Source of the DNA: Peterkaempfera podocarpi
GTDB lineage: Bacteria > Actinomycetota > Actinomycetes > Streptomycetales > Streptomycetaceae
Assembly: GCF_042466665.1 (NCBI RefSeq)
Contig: NZ_CP162102.1
Span: 124,001 to 188,000, forward strand
Length of the DNA stretch: 64,000 bases
Direction of reading: 5' to 3'
Both the position numbers and the translations under genes were made by a program. This document shows, piece by piece, positions 36,247 through 45,424 of this stretch; positions within the stretch are counted from its first letter, which is position 1; every line of letters starts with the position of its first letter. The notes beneath the pieces are model-generated. The model ran no database searches. It was not told where the DNA came from and saw only the letters and a list, made by a program, of their open reading frames with translations.

Positions 36247-37473
36247 TTGAGCGACAGAACGACCTTGCCGACACCATCCGGTCCCTACCTGGACGAGGGG
36301 CTGCTGCCCGCCGACTTCTACACCCATGAGGACCTGCTGTCGGACCGGGAGCGGGAGCGGATCGAGTCCATCCGCGAGTTCCTCCGCACGCAGGCCGCCC
36401 CGGTTGTCGACGACTACTGGGCGCGGGCCGAGTTCCCGTTCCAGCTGGTCGAGGGGTTCGGGAGGCTCGGTCTGATGGACTGGGCCGACCCCGACTCCCC
36501 TGAGGCGCGGCCGAGCAACCTCCTCGCGGGCTTCATCGCGCTGGAGTTCGCGCACGCCGACGCGTCCTTGGCGACGTTCTTCGGTGTGCACTCGGGGCTG
36601 GCCATCGGCACCATCCTCGCCTGCGGCTCCGAGGAACAGCGCCGGCGGTGGCTGCCGGCGATGAGCCGCCTGGAGAAGATCGGCGCCTTCGCGTTGACCG
36701 AGCCGCACGGCGGATCCGACGTGGCCGGCGGCCTGCGGACGACTGCACGCCGCGAAGGGGACGAGTGGGTCCTCGACGGAGCGAAGCGGTGGATCGGCAA
36801 CGCCACGTTCGCCGACCTGGTCGTCGTCTGGGCCCGTGATGCCGAGACGCAGCACGTGCTCGGCTTCGTGGTGGAGAAGGACACCCCCGGGTTCACCGCG
36901 ACGAAGATCGAGAACAAGATGGCGCTGCGGATCGTGCAGAACGCCGACATCGTGCTCGACGGCTGCCGCGTTCCGGAGGCCAACCGGCTGCAGAACGCGA
37001 ACTCGTTCAAGGACACGGCCAAGATCCTGCGCCAGACGCGCAGCGGGGTGGCGTGGCAGGCGGTGGGCGTGATGTTCGGCGCCTACGAGATCGCCCTGCA
37101 GTACGCCAAGGAGCGCGAGCAGTTCGGGCGCCCGATCGGGGGATTCCAGCTCGTTCAGGACCTGCTGGTGAAGATGCTCGGCAATGCCACGGCCTGCTGC
37201 GCGATGGTGACGCGCCTGGCCCAGTTGCAGGACGCCGGGGTCTACCGGGACGAGCAGTCCGCGCTGGCGAAGGCCTACTGCACCGTGCGGATGCGGGAGA
37301 ACGTGGGCTGGGCGCGGGAACTGCTGGCCGGTAACGGCATCGTCCTGGACTACAAGATCGGCCGCTTTGTCGCCGACGCCGAGGCGCTGTACTCCTACGA
37401 GGGCACCCGGGAGATCCAGACCCTGATCGTCGGACGTGCCGTGACCGGCGGCCTGAGCGCCTTCGTGAGGTGA
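36247..37473 (+). CDS. Acyl-CoA dehydrogenase, glutaryl-CoA dehydrogenase-like
   Basis: 408 residues with the three acyl-CoA dehydrogenase domains: helical N-domain, beta domain with FALTEPHGGSDVAGGLRTTA and WIGNATFADLVVVWAR, and C-domain REQFGRPIGGFQLVQ. The catalytic Glu lies in SYEGTREIQTLIVGRAVTG, the pattern of glutaryl-CoA dehydrogenases. The Arg that binds the distal carboxylate in human GCDH appears to be Leu here (ADASLAT), so the substrate may not be glutaryl-CoA. FAD enzyme passing electrons to ETF. First gene of a four-gene operon; TTG start at 36247 with GAGGGAAGA upstream, and the next gene follows within bases. Confidence 0.9.
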   Translation: MSDRTTLPTPSGPYLDEGLLPADFYTHEDLLSDRERERIESIREFLRTQAAPVVDDYWARAEFPFQLVEGFGRLGLMDWADPDSPEARPSNLLAGFIALEFAHADASLATFFGVHSGLAIGTILACGSEEQRRRWLPAMSRLEKIGAFALTEPHGGSDVAGGLRTTARREGDEWVLDGAKRWIGNATFADLVVVWARDAETQHVLGFVVEKDTPGFTATKIENKMALRIVQNADIVLDGCRVPEANRLQNANSFKDTAKILRQTRSGVAWQAVGVMFGAYEIALQYAKEREQFGRPIGGFQLVQDLLVKMLGNATACCAMVTRLAQLQDAGVYRDEQSALAKAYCTVRMRENVGWARELLAGNGIVLDYKIGRFVADAEALYSYEGTREIQTLIVGRAVTGGLSAFVR

Positions 37474-37478
37474 CCGCG

Positions 37479-38708
37479 ATGACCACCGAATCCGTCTTCA
37501 CCCATCTGAAGGTCCTCGACGTCTCGAGCTTCATCGCGGGACCGGCAGCAGCCACCGTGCTCTCCGACTTCGGGGCGGACGTCATCAAGGTCGAGCCGCC
37601 CGGAAAGGGCGACCCCCAGCGGGGGCTCAGCTCCGTGCCCCCCAGTCCCCGGGCCCAGGCCAACTACGGCTGGCACCTGACCAACCGCAACAAGCGCGGC
37701 ATGGTCATCGACCTCAAGGCGCCGGCAGCCGTCGGAATCCTGCGGCGCCTGGTCGAGTGGGCCGACGTGGTGATCACCAACTTCCCGCACGGCACCCGCG
37801 AGAAGCTGCACCTCGGCTACGAGGAGGTGTCGGCCTGGAATCCGAAAGTCGTCTACGCGGACATCACCGGCTTCGGGGACGCCGGCCCCGACAGCGGGCA
37901 ACCGGGCTTCGATCTGACCGCCGCCTGGTCGCGCAGCGGCCTGCTGGCCTCCACCCGGGACGCGGGGGCCCCGCCGACGGTACCGGTCTGGGGCAGCGGC
38001 GACTACATGTCGGCGATCGCGATCTACGCCGCGATCGTGACCGCCCTGTACCGCCGCGACCGGACCGGTCAGGGGGCCAGCGTCGGGACGTCGCTGCTCG
38101 CCGCAGGCGTCTGGGCCACGGGGACACTCGTGGCCGGCGCGCTCGCCGGCGGCACGCCCTTCGAGCTGCACGACCGCAAAGCGCCGGCGAATCCGCTGAT
38201 CAACCCCTATCAGACCGCGGACGGTGAGTGGTTCATGCTGGTCGCCTCGCCCCGGCACTGGCCAGGACTGACGCGGGCCATCGGCCACCCCGAACTCCTC
38301 GAGGATGCCCGGTTCGCGGACATCGAGGGCTTCGTCCGCAACTCCGCCGCGCTGACCGAACTGCTCGACGCCGAGTTCCGCTCACAGCCCTTCGCCCACT
38401 GGAAGGACGCCCTGACCCACGAACGCGTCACCTACAGCCTCATTCAGACACCGGAGGAGGCCGCGCAGGACCCGCAGCTGCGCGCGAACGACATCGTCGT
38501 ACCGCTGGAAGGAGTGAGCGGGCTGGAGTTCACCATCAACAGCCCGGTCACCCTGCGAGGCGTCGCGAAGGTCCCGGCAAAGCGGGCCCCGGACCTCGGC
38601 GAGCACAACGACGAGATCCTCGCCGAGTTGGGATTCGGGCCCGCCGAGATCGCCGAGCTGCGCGCGCAGGGAGCGATCCCCGGCCCGGCGCAGACGGAGG
38701 CACCGTGA
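37479..38708 (+). CDS. Family III CoA-transferase (CaiB/BaiF)
   Basis: 409 residues. N-terminal LKVLDVSSFIAGPAAATVLSDFGADVIKVEPPGKGDPQR with the Asp of GFGDAGP later as the covalent carboxylate of the family; LTNRNKRGMVIDLK and GQGASVGTSLL are further hallmarks. It exchanges CoA between an acyl-CoA and a free acid. Beside a GCDH-like dehydrogenase it could be the glutarate (SUGCT-like) or a carnitine-type transferase. An alternative GTG at 37470 overlaps the dehydrogenase stop by 4 bases and would add three residues. It also overlaps the next start, so translation is coupled. Confidence 0.9.
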   Translation: MTTESVFTHLKVLDVSSFIAGPAAATVLSDFGADVIKVEPPGKGDPQRGLSSVPPSPRAQANYGWHLTNRNKRGMVIDLKAPAAVGILRRLVEWADVVITNFPHGTREKLHLGYEEVSAWNPKVVYADITGFGDAGPDSGQPGFDLTAAWSRSGLLASTRDAGAPPTVPVWGSGDYMSAIAIYAAIVTALYRRDRTGQGASVGTSLLAAGVWATGTLVAGALAGGTPFELHDRKAPANPLINPYQTADGEWFMLVASPRHWPGLTRAIGHPELLEDARFADIEGFVRNSAALTELLDAEFRSQPFAHWKDALTHERVTYSLIQTPEEAAQDPQLRANDIVVPLEGVSGLEFTINSPVTLRGVAKVPAKRAPDLGEHNDEILAELGFGPAEIAELRAQGAIPGPAQTEAP

Positions 38709-39489
38709 TGAGCACGGCGTCCGAGGCAGCCGAGGTGGTGCTCCACGAACGGCACGGCGGCGTGCTGACCATCACCCTCAATCGCCCCGCGCAGAAGAAC
38801 GCCGTGAACCGCCAGGTCGCGGAGCAGCTCGCAGCGGCTGTGGATCTGCTCGACGCGGACCCGCAGCTGTCGGTCGGCGTGCTCACCGGCGCGGGCACGG
38901 TGTTCAGCGCGGGCATGGATCTGAAGGCGTTCGCCCAGGGCGAGCTGCCGGTGCTCCCCGGCCGGGGATTCGGCGGACTCACCCAGGCGGTGGTGGCAAG
39001 CCGCTGATCGCGGCGGTCGAGGGCTGGGCGCTCGGCGGTGGCTTCGAGATGGTGCTCGCCTGCGATCTGATCGTCGCGGCGCAGGACGCCCGGTTCGGGC
39101 TCCCCGAGGTCACGCGGGGTCTCGTGGCGGCGGCGGGCGGACTGGTCAGGCTGCCACGGCGCCTCCCCTACCACGTGGCCGCACGGGTACTGCTCACCGG
39201 AGAGCCGCTGACCGCGGCCGACGCCGAGAAGTACGGGCTCGTCAGCGAGCTGACCCCACCGGGCGGCGCGCTGGACGCGGCCCGGGAGCTGGCCGGGCGC
39301 ATCGCGCGGAACGCACCGCTGGCGCTGGCTGCCGTCAAGGACGTCCTGCGCGAGACCCAGAGCCTGAACGAGAGCGACGCCTTCGAACGTCAGGACCAGC
39401 TCACAGGCGGGCTGTTCAGCAGTGAGGACGCGCAGGAAGGCGCGCGGGCGTTCGCCGAGAAGCGTGCCCCTGTCTGGCACGGCCGCTGA
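38708..39489 (+). pseudogene. Enoyl-CoA hydratase, frameshifted
   Basis: Crotonase fold split by a one-base loss. The first part (38708-39007) has GGVLTITLNRPAQKNAVN and GAGTVFSAGMDLKAFA (oxyanion-hole region), then stops in CAAGCCGCTGATCG. Restoring one G just before gives KPLIAAVEGWALGGGFEMVLACDLIVAA, which continues in the second frame to 39489 with the catalytic Glu region GLPEVTRGL. The start overlaps the CoA-transferase stop. The protein would hydrate the enoyl-CoA made by the dehydrogenase. If the frameshift is real, the operon lacks this step; a sequencing error in GGTGGTGG is equally possible. Confidence 0.8.
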
Positions 39490-39560
39490 TGCCCGGCATG
39501 TCACCGGTCTGGGTCCCACCTGCACAGCCCGCGTCCGACTCCCAGGAGCAGTGACCAGCC

Positions 39561-40880
39561 ATGAGTACGCACCAACCCGTCCAGCGCGTGGCGATCGTCG
39601 GGACCGGCACCATCGGTGCGAGCTGGGCGACGCACTATCTCGCCCGCGGCTTCGAGGTAACGGCGACCGATCCCTCGCCCACCGCGGAGGCGGCCCTGCG
39701 GTCGTTCGTGGAGGCGGCCTGGGACGGGGCCGCCTCCGTCGGGCTCGCACCCGGGGCCTCGCCCGATCGCCTGAGCTTCACCGCGGACCTGCCTCAGGCC
39801 GTCGCGGACGCCGACTTCGTCCAGGAGAACGCGCCGGAGCGCCCGGACCTCAAGGTCCGGCTGTTCGCCGACATCGACGACGCGACGCCGCCGGAAACGA
39901 TCATCGCGTCGAGTTCGTCGGGCATCACGATGAGCGTCATCCAGGCCCAGTGCCGGCGTCCGGAGCGGACGGTGATCGGCCATCCCTTCAATCCACCGCA
40001 CATCATTCCGCTGGTCGAGGTCGTCGGCGGGACGAGGACCGCCCCGGAGACGATCCGGGACGCCATGTCGTTCTACGCGGCGATCGGGAAGAAGCCGATC
40101 CACCTCAAGAAGGAGCTTCCCGGGCACGTCGCCAACCGTATCCAGGTCGCGCTGTACCGCGAGGTCGTGTACCTGGTCCAGGAGGGGGTGCTCGATGTGG
40201 CGGACTCCGACGACGCGGTCTGCTGGGGGCCGGGGCTCCGATGGGGCGTGATGGGCCCACACATGCTGTGGCACCTCGGCGGCGGAGAAGGCGGCATCCA
40301 GCACTTCATGGACACCCTCATGCCGCGGATGGTGGAGTCCTGGCAGAAACTGGGCACTCCCGAGTTCACGCCCGCACTCCAGGAGACCATCGTCAATGGC
40401 GTTCTGGAGGAGGCGGGCGGCCACGCGGTCGAGGACCTGGCCGCCCGGCGCGACGCGATGCTCGCGGGGCTGCTGGCTGTCCGCGCCCAGCACGACCGGC
40501 CGGCCCGCCGAGCGCCTCGGCCGGCCCGTCGGGGCCCGAGCGCCCCTGAGGCGCCTCCTGGAACAGCGCTGTGTGACGCCACCCGGCGGATCTCGACGGA
40601 TCGGACCACGGAGATCCTTGTTCCACGGGTCGGCCATACCGGCATCGCTCGCGCCGTGCCGCCGCCCGGAACGGCGCTCCCGGCCGTGCCGGGGGCACAG
40701 CGACCACGAGCGATGTCGACAGCCCCGGTTCTTGATCATGGCCAAGGCCTTCGTGCGGTGAAGCCGTCCCCGGCTTCACCGCACGAAGGCCTTCTCGTCG
40801 AGCGGCTGAGGGTGTCCGGGCTGGGCAAGTGGCCCGGTCGCGCGCACGTCCCGGCTTGGACAGGCCATCGGCCGGTTTGA
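39561..40880 (+). CDS. 3-hydroxyacyl-CoA dehydrogenase / carnitine dehydrogenase-like
   Basis: 439 codons as read, against about 320 residues for the family. Rossmann motif AIVGTGTIGASWATHYLARGFEV, then SSSSGI, GHPFNPPHIIPLVEVVGG (catalytic His) and GHVANRIQVALYREVVYLV. WGPGLRWGVMGPHML and GGGEGGIQHF are typical of the carnitine/L-gulonate dehydrogenase branch. It would oxidise the hydroxyacyl product with NAD. After about residue 312 the sequence turns Arg/Pro-rich and runs through a 23-bp hairpin (40744-40793), so the natural stop has probably been lost by a frameshift or mutation near 40500. Last gene of the acyl-CoA operon. Confidence 0.85.
   Translation: MSTHQPVQRVAIVGTGTIGASWATHYLARGFEVTATDPSPTAEAALRSFVEAAWDGAASVGLAPGASPDRLSFTADLPQAVADADFVQENAPERPDLKVRLFADIDDATPPETIIASSSSGITMSVIQAQCRRPERTVIGHPFNPPHIIPLVEVVGGTRTAPETIRDAMSFYAAIGKKPIHLKKELPGHVANRIQVALYREVVYLVQEGVLDVADSDDAVCWGPGLRWGVMGPHMLWHLGGGEGGIQHFMDTLMPRMVESWQKLGTPEFTPALQETIVNGVLEEAGGHAVEDLAARRDAMLAGLLAVRAQHDRPARRAPRPARRGPSAPEAPPGTALCDATRRISTDRTTEILVPRVGHTGIARAVPPPGTALPAVPGAQRPRAMSTAPVLDHGQGLRAVKPSPASPHEGLLVERLRVSGLGKWPGRAHVPAWTGHRPV
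40744..40793 (+). terminator. Very strong hairpin at operon end
   Basis: Perfect 23-bp stem (40744-40766 with 40771-40793) and a TCCC loop, the longest perfect inverted repeat in the window. It lies inside the run-on 3' part of the dehydrogenase frame. Likely the operon terminator; it could also be a short mobile palindrome. Confidence 0.6.
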
Positions 40881-41012
40881 CGCAGGTCACCCGTTGGAGC
40901 CGGCTTGCGCGGCGTTCGCCGAGGCGGGCCTCTGCCTTCGCCTTGCGTTCGGACGGATCGGCGCCGTAGGTGAGCGGGGCTGTGACGGCCTGCCGGGGTG
41001 CACCGAGAGGCA

Positions 41013-41039
41013 GGAGGTTGCCGTGGACCGGCAACCTCC
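41013..41039. terminator. Hairpin upstream of LLM gene
   Basis: Perfect 11-bp arms GGAGGTTGCCG/CGGCAACCTCC with a TGGAC loop, 130 bases before the monooxygenase start. Terminator or regulatory RNA stem. Confidence 0.4.
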
Positions 41040-41169
41040 GGGCAACCTGCCATCTCCCCCGCCTCCCCGGCTGTCGAGCGGCCGCTCCCGGGGCTGGGGA
41101 CTATCCGGGGGCCGGGCATTGCGGGGAGCTTGTATAGTTGAATCCTAAACGACATGGAGGTGCAGTCGG

Positions 41170-42252
41170 ATGCAGTTCGGGATCTTCAGCGTCGGCGATG
41201 TCACGCCGGACCCCACCACGGGGCGGACGCCCACCGAGCACGAGCGGATCAAGGCCATGGTCGCGATCGCGCTGAAGGCCGAAGAGGTCGGACTCGACGT
41301 CTTCGCGACCGGTGAGCACCACAACCCTCCCTTTGTGCCGTCCTCGCCGACCACCATGCTCGGGTACATCGCGGCGCGCACCGAGCGGCTGATCCTGTCC
41401 ACCGCGACCACGCTGATCACCACCAACGACCCGGTGAAGATCGCCGAGGACTACGCGATGCTCCAGCACCTGGCCGAGGGCCGGGTCGACCTGATGATGG
41501 GCCGCGGCAACACCGGCCCGGTCTATCCGTGGTTCGGCCAGGACATCCGCCAGGGCATCCCGCTCGCCGTCGAGAACTACGCGCTGCTGCGCCGGCTGTG
41601 GCGGGAGGACGTCGTGGACTGGCAGGGCCGGTTCCGCACCCCCCTCCAGGGCTTCACCTCCACCCCTCGCCCGCTCGACGGCATACCCCCGTTCGTCTGG
41701 CACGGCTCGATCCGCAGCCCCGAGATCGCCGAACAGGCCGCGTACTACGGCGACGGCTTCTTCCACAACAACATCTTCTGGCCCGCCGAGCACACCCGGC
41801 GGATGGTCGACCTCTATCGCGAGCGCTTCGCCCACTGGGGCCACGGCACCCCCGAGCAGGCCATCGTCGGCCTGGGCGGACAGGTCTTCATGCGCAGGAA
41901 CTCCCAGGACGCGGTACGCGAGTTCCGCCCGTACTTCGACAACGCCCCGGTCTACGGCCACGGGCCGTCCCTGGAGGAGTTCACCGAGCAGACCCCGCTG
42001 ACCGTCGGCTCCCCGCAGCAGGTCATCGAGCGGACCCTTTCCTTCCGCGACTCCGTGGGCGACTACCAGCGCCAGCTGTTCCTGATGGACCACGCCGGCC
42101 TGCCGCTCAAGACCGTCCTCGAGCAGCTCGACATCCTCGGCGAGGAGGTCGTCCCGGTGCTGCGCACGGAGTTCGCCGCGGGCCGGCCCACCGACGTACC
42201 GGACGCCCCGACGCACGCCGGCCTGCTCGCCCGCAGCCAGGCCGCGTCCTGA
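41170..42252 (+). CDS. LLM-class flavin-dependent oxidoreductase
   Basis: 360-residue TIM-barrel bacterial luciferase-like protein: MQFGIFSVGDVTPDPTTGRT, then EEVGLDVFATGEHHNPPF, AEDYAMLQHLAEGRVDLMMGRGN and PFVWHGSIRSPEIAEQAAYYGDGFFHN. It matches the subgroup usually encoded next to an FMN reductase, as here (gene 44 bases downstream). It would use FMNH2 and O2 on an unknown, perhaps sulfonate- or aromatic-like, substrate. GGAGG before the ATG. Upstream TATAGT (near 41132) is a good -10 box, and GTTgaatcctaAAC around 41135-41150 is a partial palindrome that may bind a MarR-type regulator. Confidence 0.92.
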   Translation: MQFGIFSVGDVTPDPTTGRTPTEHERIKAMVAIALKAEEVGLDVFATGEHHNPPFVPSSPTTMLGYIAARTERLILSTATTLITTNDPVKIAEDYAMLQHLAEGRVDLMMGRGNTGPVYPWFGQDIRQGIPLAVENYALLRRLWREDVVDWQGRFRTPLQGFTSTPRPLDGIPPFVWHGSIRSPEIAEQAAYYGDGFFHNNIFWPAEHTRRMVDLYRERFAHWGHGTPEQAIVGLGGQVFMRRNSQDAVREFRPYFDNAPVYGHGPSLEEFTEQTPLTVGSPQQVIERTLSFRDSVGDYQRQLFLMDHAGLPLKTVLEQLDILGEEVVPVLRTEFAAGRPTDVPDAPTHAGLLARSQAAS

Positions 42253-42295
42253 GCGCCACATGGCGACAGTCCCGCACCCACGCAGAGGAGATCCC

Positions 42296-42925
42296 ATGAA
42301 GACCCTCAAGCTCGTCGTCGTCTCGGCAGGCCTCAGCCGGCCCTCGTCGACGCGGCTCCTGGCCGACCGGCTGGCGCAGGCGACCGCTCGGCACCTGGAG
42401 GACCGTGAACGCACCGCGGATGTGCAGGTGGTGGAACTGCGCGAACTGGCCGCCGACATCGCCAACCACCTGGTGACCGGCTTCCCCAGCCCCGCCCTGC
42501 GCGGCGCCGTCGAGGCGGTCACGGCTGCGGATGGGCTGATCGCCGTCACGCCGATCTTCACGGCCTCCTACAGCGGCCTGTTCAAGTCCTTCTTCGATGT
42601 CATCGACGCCACTGCGCTCACCGGCAAACCCGTGCTGATCGCCGCCACCGGCGGCACCGCACGCCACTCCCTCGCCCTTGAGCACGCGCTGCGGCCGCTG
42701 TTCGTCCACCTCCGTGCGCTGGTGGTGCCCACCGCGGTCTACGCGGCCACCGAGGACTGGGGCACCGGCGGTGACGACCGGACCGAGGGCATCGCCCAGC
42801 GGATCACCCGTGCGGCCGGGGAGCTCGCCGACCTGACAGCAGCCCTGCCCTCGGCCGCCGCCCCGGCGGAAGCCGTCATCCCGTTCGCGCAGCAGCTCGC
42901 CGCACTCGGGATCGGCCCGGCCTGA
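42296..42925 (+). CDS. NADPH-dependent FMN reductase
   Basis: 209 residues, flavodoxin-like. VVVSAGLSRPSSTRLLADRLAQAT is the phosphate-binding loop, followed by DGLIAVTPIFTASYSGLFKSFFDVID and LTGKPVLIAATGGTARHSLALEHALRPLF, the CE1759/MsuE-like family signatures. It supplies reduced FMN to the LLM monooxygenase 44 bases upstream, with which it forms a two-gene operon. AGAGGAG lies before the ATG. Confidence 0.92.
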   Translation: MKTLKLVVVSAGLSRPSSTRLLADRLAQATARHLEDRERTADVQVVELRELAADIANHLVTGFPSPALRGAVEAVTAADGLIAVTPIFTASYSGLFKSFFDVIDATALTGKPVLIAATGGTARHSLALEHALRPLFVHLRALVVPTAVYAATEDWGTGGDDRTEGIAQRITRAAGELADLTAALPSAAAPAEAVIPFAQQLAALGIGPA

Positions 42926-43210
42926 CCGCGGCCACGGCCGGCGGGGATCCTCTGGACGGGCCGCAGTCGGCCCGTCCTGGAACCTGGCGGCCGGTCCGGC
43001 GCTGGTGGGCCCTTACCAAAGATCCCCGCGACAGCGAACCCGTCAGCGCATGACATCCCGCCCTGCACCAGACCGGTGCGGGTCACATCGCCGCGGCCCT
43101 GGACCTCTCGTACGGCGCAGGTCCGGGCCGGAGATGACCGGTCCCCATCGCTTGGGCTGTCGAGGTCCTCGAAGGTGGTCAGTCGACCGATGGCTGTCCC
43201 TCGTGTCCGG

Positions 43211-43951
43211 TCAGCGTGGCGGATCCGCCGGTTCCCGCCCGGCTTCGGCTGCGGCGGGCGCGGGTGGCCAGGCCTGCGGCGAGAGGATCCCATGGACGTA
43301 GGCGCGTGCAACCAGAGCTGTTCTGTTGGCGACTCCCCAACGCCGGGACAGGCGCGCGAGGTGGTAGTTGACGCCGTCCGCGGTCAGGCCCACCTCGGCG
43401 GCGATCCACGTGCTGGTACCGCCGGCGGCGACCAGGGCGAGGATGCGTGTCTCGATGTCGCTGGCCTGTGCGGGCACCTCTGTCCGCGAGGTGGGCGGGG
43501 TGGCCGGCTCCTCGATGGTGTGCACTGTCAGCAGCAGGTTCAGTGGGGCGTCGGGCCCGTTGCCGATCACGACGTCGACGGTCATTGCTCCGCGTCGTTC
43601 CACGCCCGCTGCCGGGCACCAGGACACCTCGACCGGATACCGCGCCCTGCGGCGCAGCCGTAGCGCTTCCACGACCGGATCCAGCCGGGTGATCGGACGG
43701 AAGAGGCTGAGGGCGGGGCGTCCGACGAGGCGGCCGGCGAACGTGCCCCATTCCGCGGCCATCGCAAGGTTGGCCGTGAGGATGGTGCCCTGCGCGTCGC
43801 AGAAGGCCATGGGAAGCGGGACGTGGTCGAACAGCGAGGCGGCCCGGTTTCGCCAGAAGACGGCCTGGCTGCGCCAGAAGTCGACCTGGTCGCTGCCCGG
43901 TGGGGGCGGGGTGTTCAGCCCGCCGTCCGACCGATCATCAGGGGTCTCCAT
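43211..43951 (-). CDS. PAS-LuxR transcriptional regulator
   Basis: 246 residues. An N-terminal PAS-like domain (about 40-150: LFDHVPLPMAFCDAQGTILTAN, FAGRLVGRPALSLF) and a C-terminal LuxR-type helix-turn-helix (IETRILALVAAGGTSTWIAAEVGLTADGVNYHLARLSRRWGVANRTALVARA). The size and order resemble PAS-LuxR regulators of antibiotic pathways (PimM type), but no such cluster adjoins. The ATG at 43951 has GGGAGCGG upstream; the frame runs much further upstream only as a shadow. Divergent from the membrane protein at 44183, a possible target. Confidence 0.88.
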   Translation of the reverse strand: METPDDRSDGGLNTPPPPGSDQVDFWRSQAVFWRNRAASLFDHVPLPMAFCDAQGTILTANLAMAAEWGTFAGRLVGRPALSLFRPITRLDPVVEALRLRRRARYPVEVSWCPAAGVERRGAMTVDVVIGNGPDAPLNLLLTVHTIEEPATPPTSRTEVPAQASDIETRILALVAAGGTSTWIAAEVGLTADGVNYHLARLSRRWGVANRTALVARAYVHGILSPQAWPPAPAAAEAGREPADPPR

Positions 43952-44182
43952 CCGCCGCTCCCGCGCTCGTACACCAGGTGCGGAGGGGTTGGCCACCTCA
44001 GACGCGCCCGTGCCACTACGAGATCTTGTAGCACTGGGACGGCCCGGGGTATTCCGACGGAGCGAGGGTTGATGAGTGCCGCCCGGCCGAGGGCGACAGT
44101 CCCGCGATGATCGACCGCGTCCGGAGTGCGACGGCGACCCGGTCGGCATCGGACAGCCATGACGCCGAGGAACGTTTCCTGC

Positions 44183-45262
44183 ATGAGCCACAAGCGCACC
44201 ATCCGCCCCCTGATGGGCGACCTGCTCAGCAAGCGCCGCACAGTCGGCCGTGTGGCGGGCCACCTGATCACCCCGCTCCTGATCTGCCTCGGTGTGGGCC
44301 TGGCCTATATCGGCGCCTTCCACGCGCCCCAGGCCCGCGCGCACGATCTCAAGGTCGCCGTGGTCGGCACCTCGACGCGCAGCCGGCTCCTGGCCCAGTC
44401 GATCAAGGACAAGGCCGGTGACGCGCTGGATGTCACCACCGTGCCCGACCGGGCCGCGGCGAGCCACCAGATCATGGACCGGGACCTGGTCGGCGCATAC
44501 ATACCCAACCCCAAGCACCCCGAGCTGCTGATCGCCAGGGCCAACTCCGGCTCCACCGCCACTGCGGCCGCGGACATCTTCACGGCGGTGGCCGCCACGA
44601 AGGACGACCCGCTGAAGGTCACGGACCTGTCGCCGCCGGCCAGTGGCGACCCCAACAATCTGGGCCTGTTCTACGTGCTGATCGCACTGACCATCGGATC
44701 CAACATCTGCGCCGTGACCATCAGCACGGCCGGTGCCGCGCTCCGGGCATGGACCCGGGCTGCCATCGGCATCACCACCGCGCTGGTGATGAGCGTCATC
44801 GGGGCCGTGCTGGCCGGTCCGGCCTCCCACATCGTCGACCACGGCCTGTGGGGAGTGTGGGCGATGGCCTGGCTGTACACAGCGGGAACCCTCACCGTCG
44901 GCATCGGTCTGCACACCTTCCTCAAACGGTTCACGATGCCGGCTCTCATGGTGCTGTTCATCATGCTCAACTTCACCAGTTGCGGCGGCATCGTCGAACC
45001 CGAGCTGCAAAACGGCTTCTTCGGCGCACTGCACGCCTTCTGGGACGGCGCGGGCTTCGTCGAGGGCGCCCGGAGCCTGCTCTACTTCGACTCGGCCGGC
45101 CTGGCCGGCCGCCTGCTCTCCCTGGCGCTCTGGCTGGTCGCAGGCCTGCTGCTGGTGATCGCGGCTGCGGTGGCCGAGCGGCGCAGCCCCGCTGCGCCCG
45201 CAGCCGCCTCCCGGGTCGAGTCGGACACCGACGAGGAGATGAGCGTGGCAGCCGCCGCCTGA
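44183..45262 (+). CDS. DUF3533-like multi-pass membrane protein
   Basis: 359 residues. One N-terminal membrane segment (LITPLLICLGVGLAYIGAF), an extracellular domain of about 120 residues (KVAVVGTSTRSRLLAQSIKDKA) and about five C-terminal membrane segments (LGLFYVLIALTIGSNICAVT through LALWLVAGLLLVIAAAVAE). This YhgE/DUF3533-like topology is shared with ABC-2-type permeases, but no ATPase is adjacent. Function unknown; related proteins are linked to export or phage/type VII associations. The ATG at 44183 follows GAGGAA by 10 bases. Confidence 0.8.
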   Translation: MSHKRTIRPLMGDLLSKRRTVGRVAGHLITPLLICLGVGLAYIGAFHAPQARAHDLKVAVVGTSTRSRLLAQSIKDKAGDALDVTTVPDRAAASHQIMDRDLVGAYIPNPKHPELLIARANSGSTATAAADIFTAVAATKDDPLKVTDLSPPASGDPNNLGLFYVLIALTIGSNICAVTISTAGAALRAWTRAAIGITTALVMSVIGAVLAGPASHIVDHGLWGVWAMAWLYTAGTLTVGIGLHTFLKRFTMPALMVLFIMLNFTSCGGIVEPELQNGFFGALHAFWDGAGFVEGARSLLYFDSAGLAGRLLSLALWLVAGLLLVIAAAVAERRSPAAPAAASRVESDTDEEMSVAAAA

Positions 45263-45424
45263 CCGGGTCCAGTCGCCAGGAGCTTGAGCCCGCCGCTGAC
45301 CTCATGGGCCTCGCAGGTGCACCAAAGGCCCGACGTTGACCACATGCCGACCCCGGTAGATGCGGACGAGGCACGCCCGGTCGACCTTCGTACGCCTCAG
45401 GCTGTGCCATGCCTTGCCCGGCGA

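Noticed and set aside
40744..40793. Insertion-sequence terminal repeat
   Set aside because: Only one site seen, no transposase or target duplication; a terminator explains it as well.
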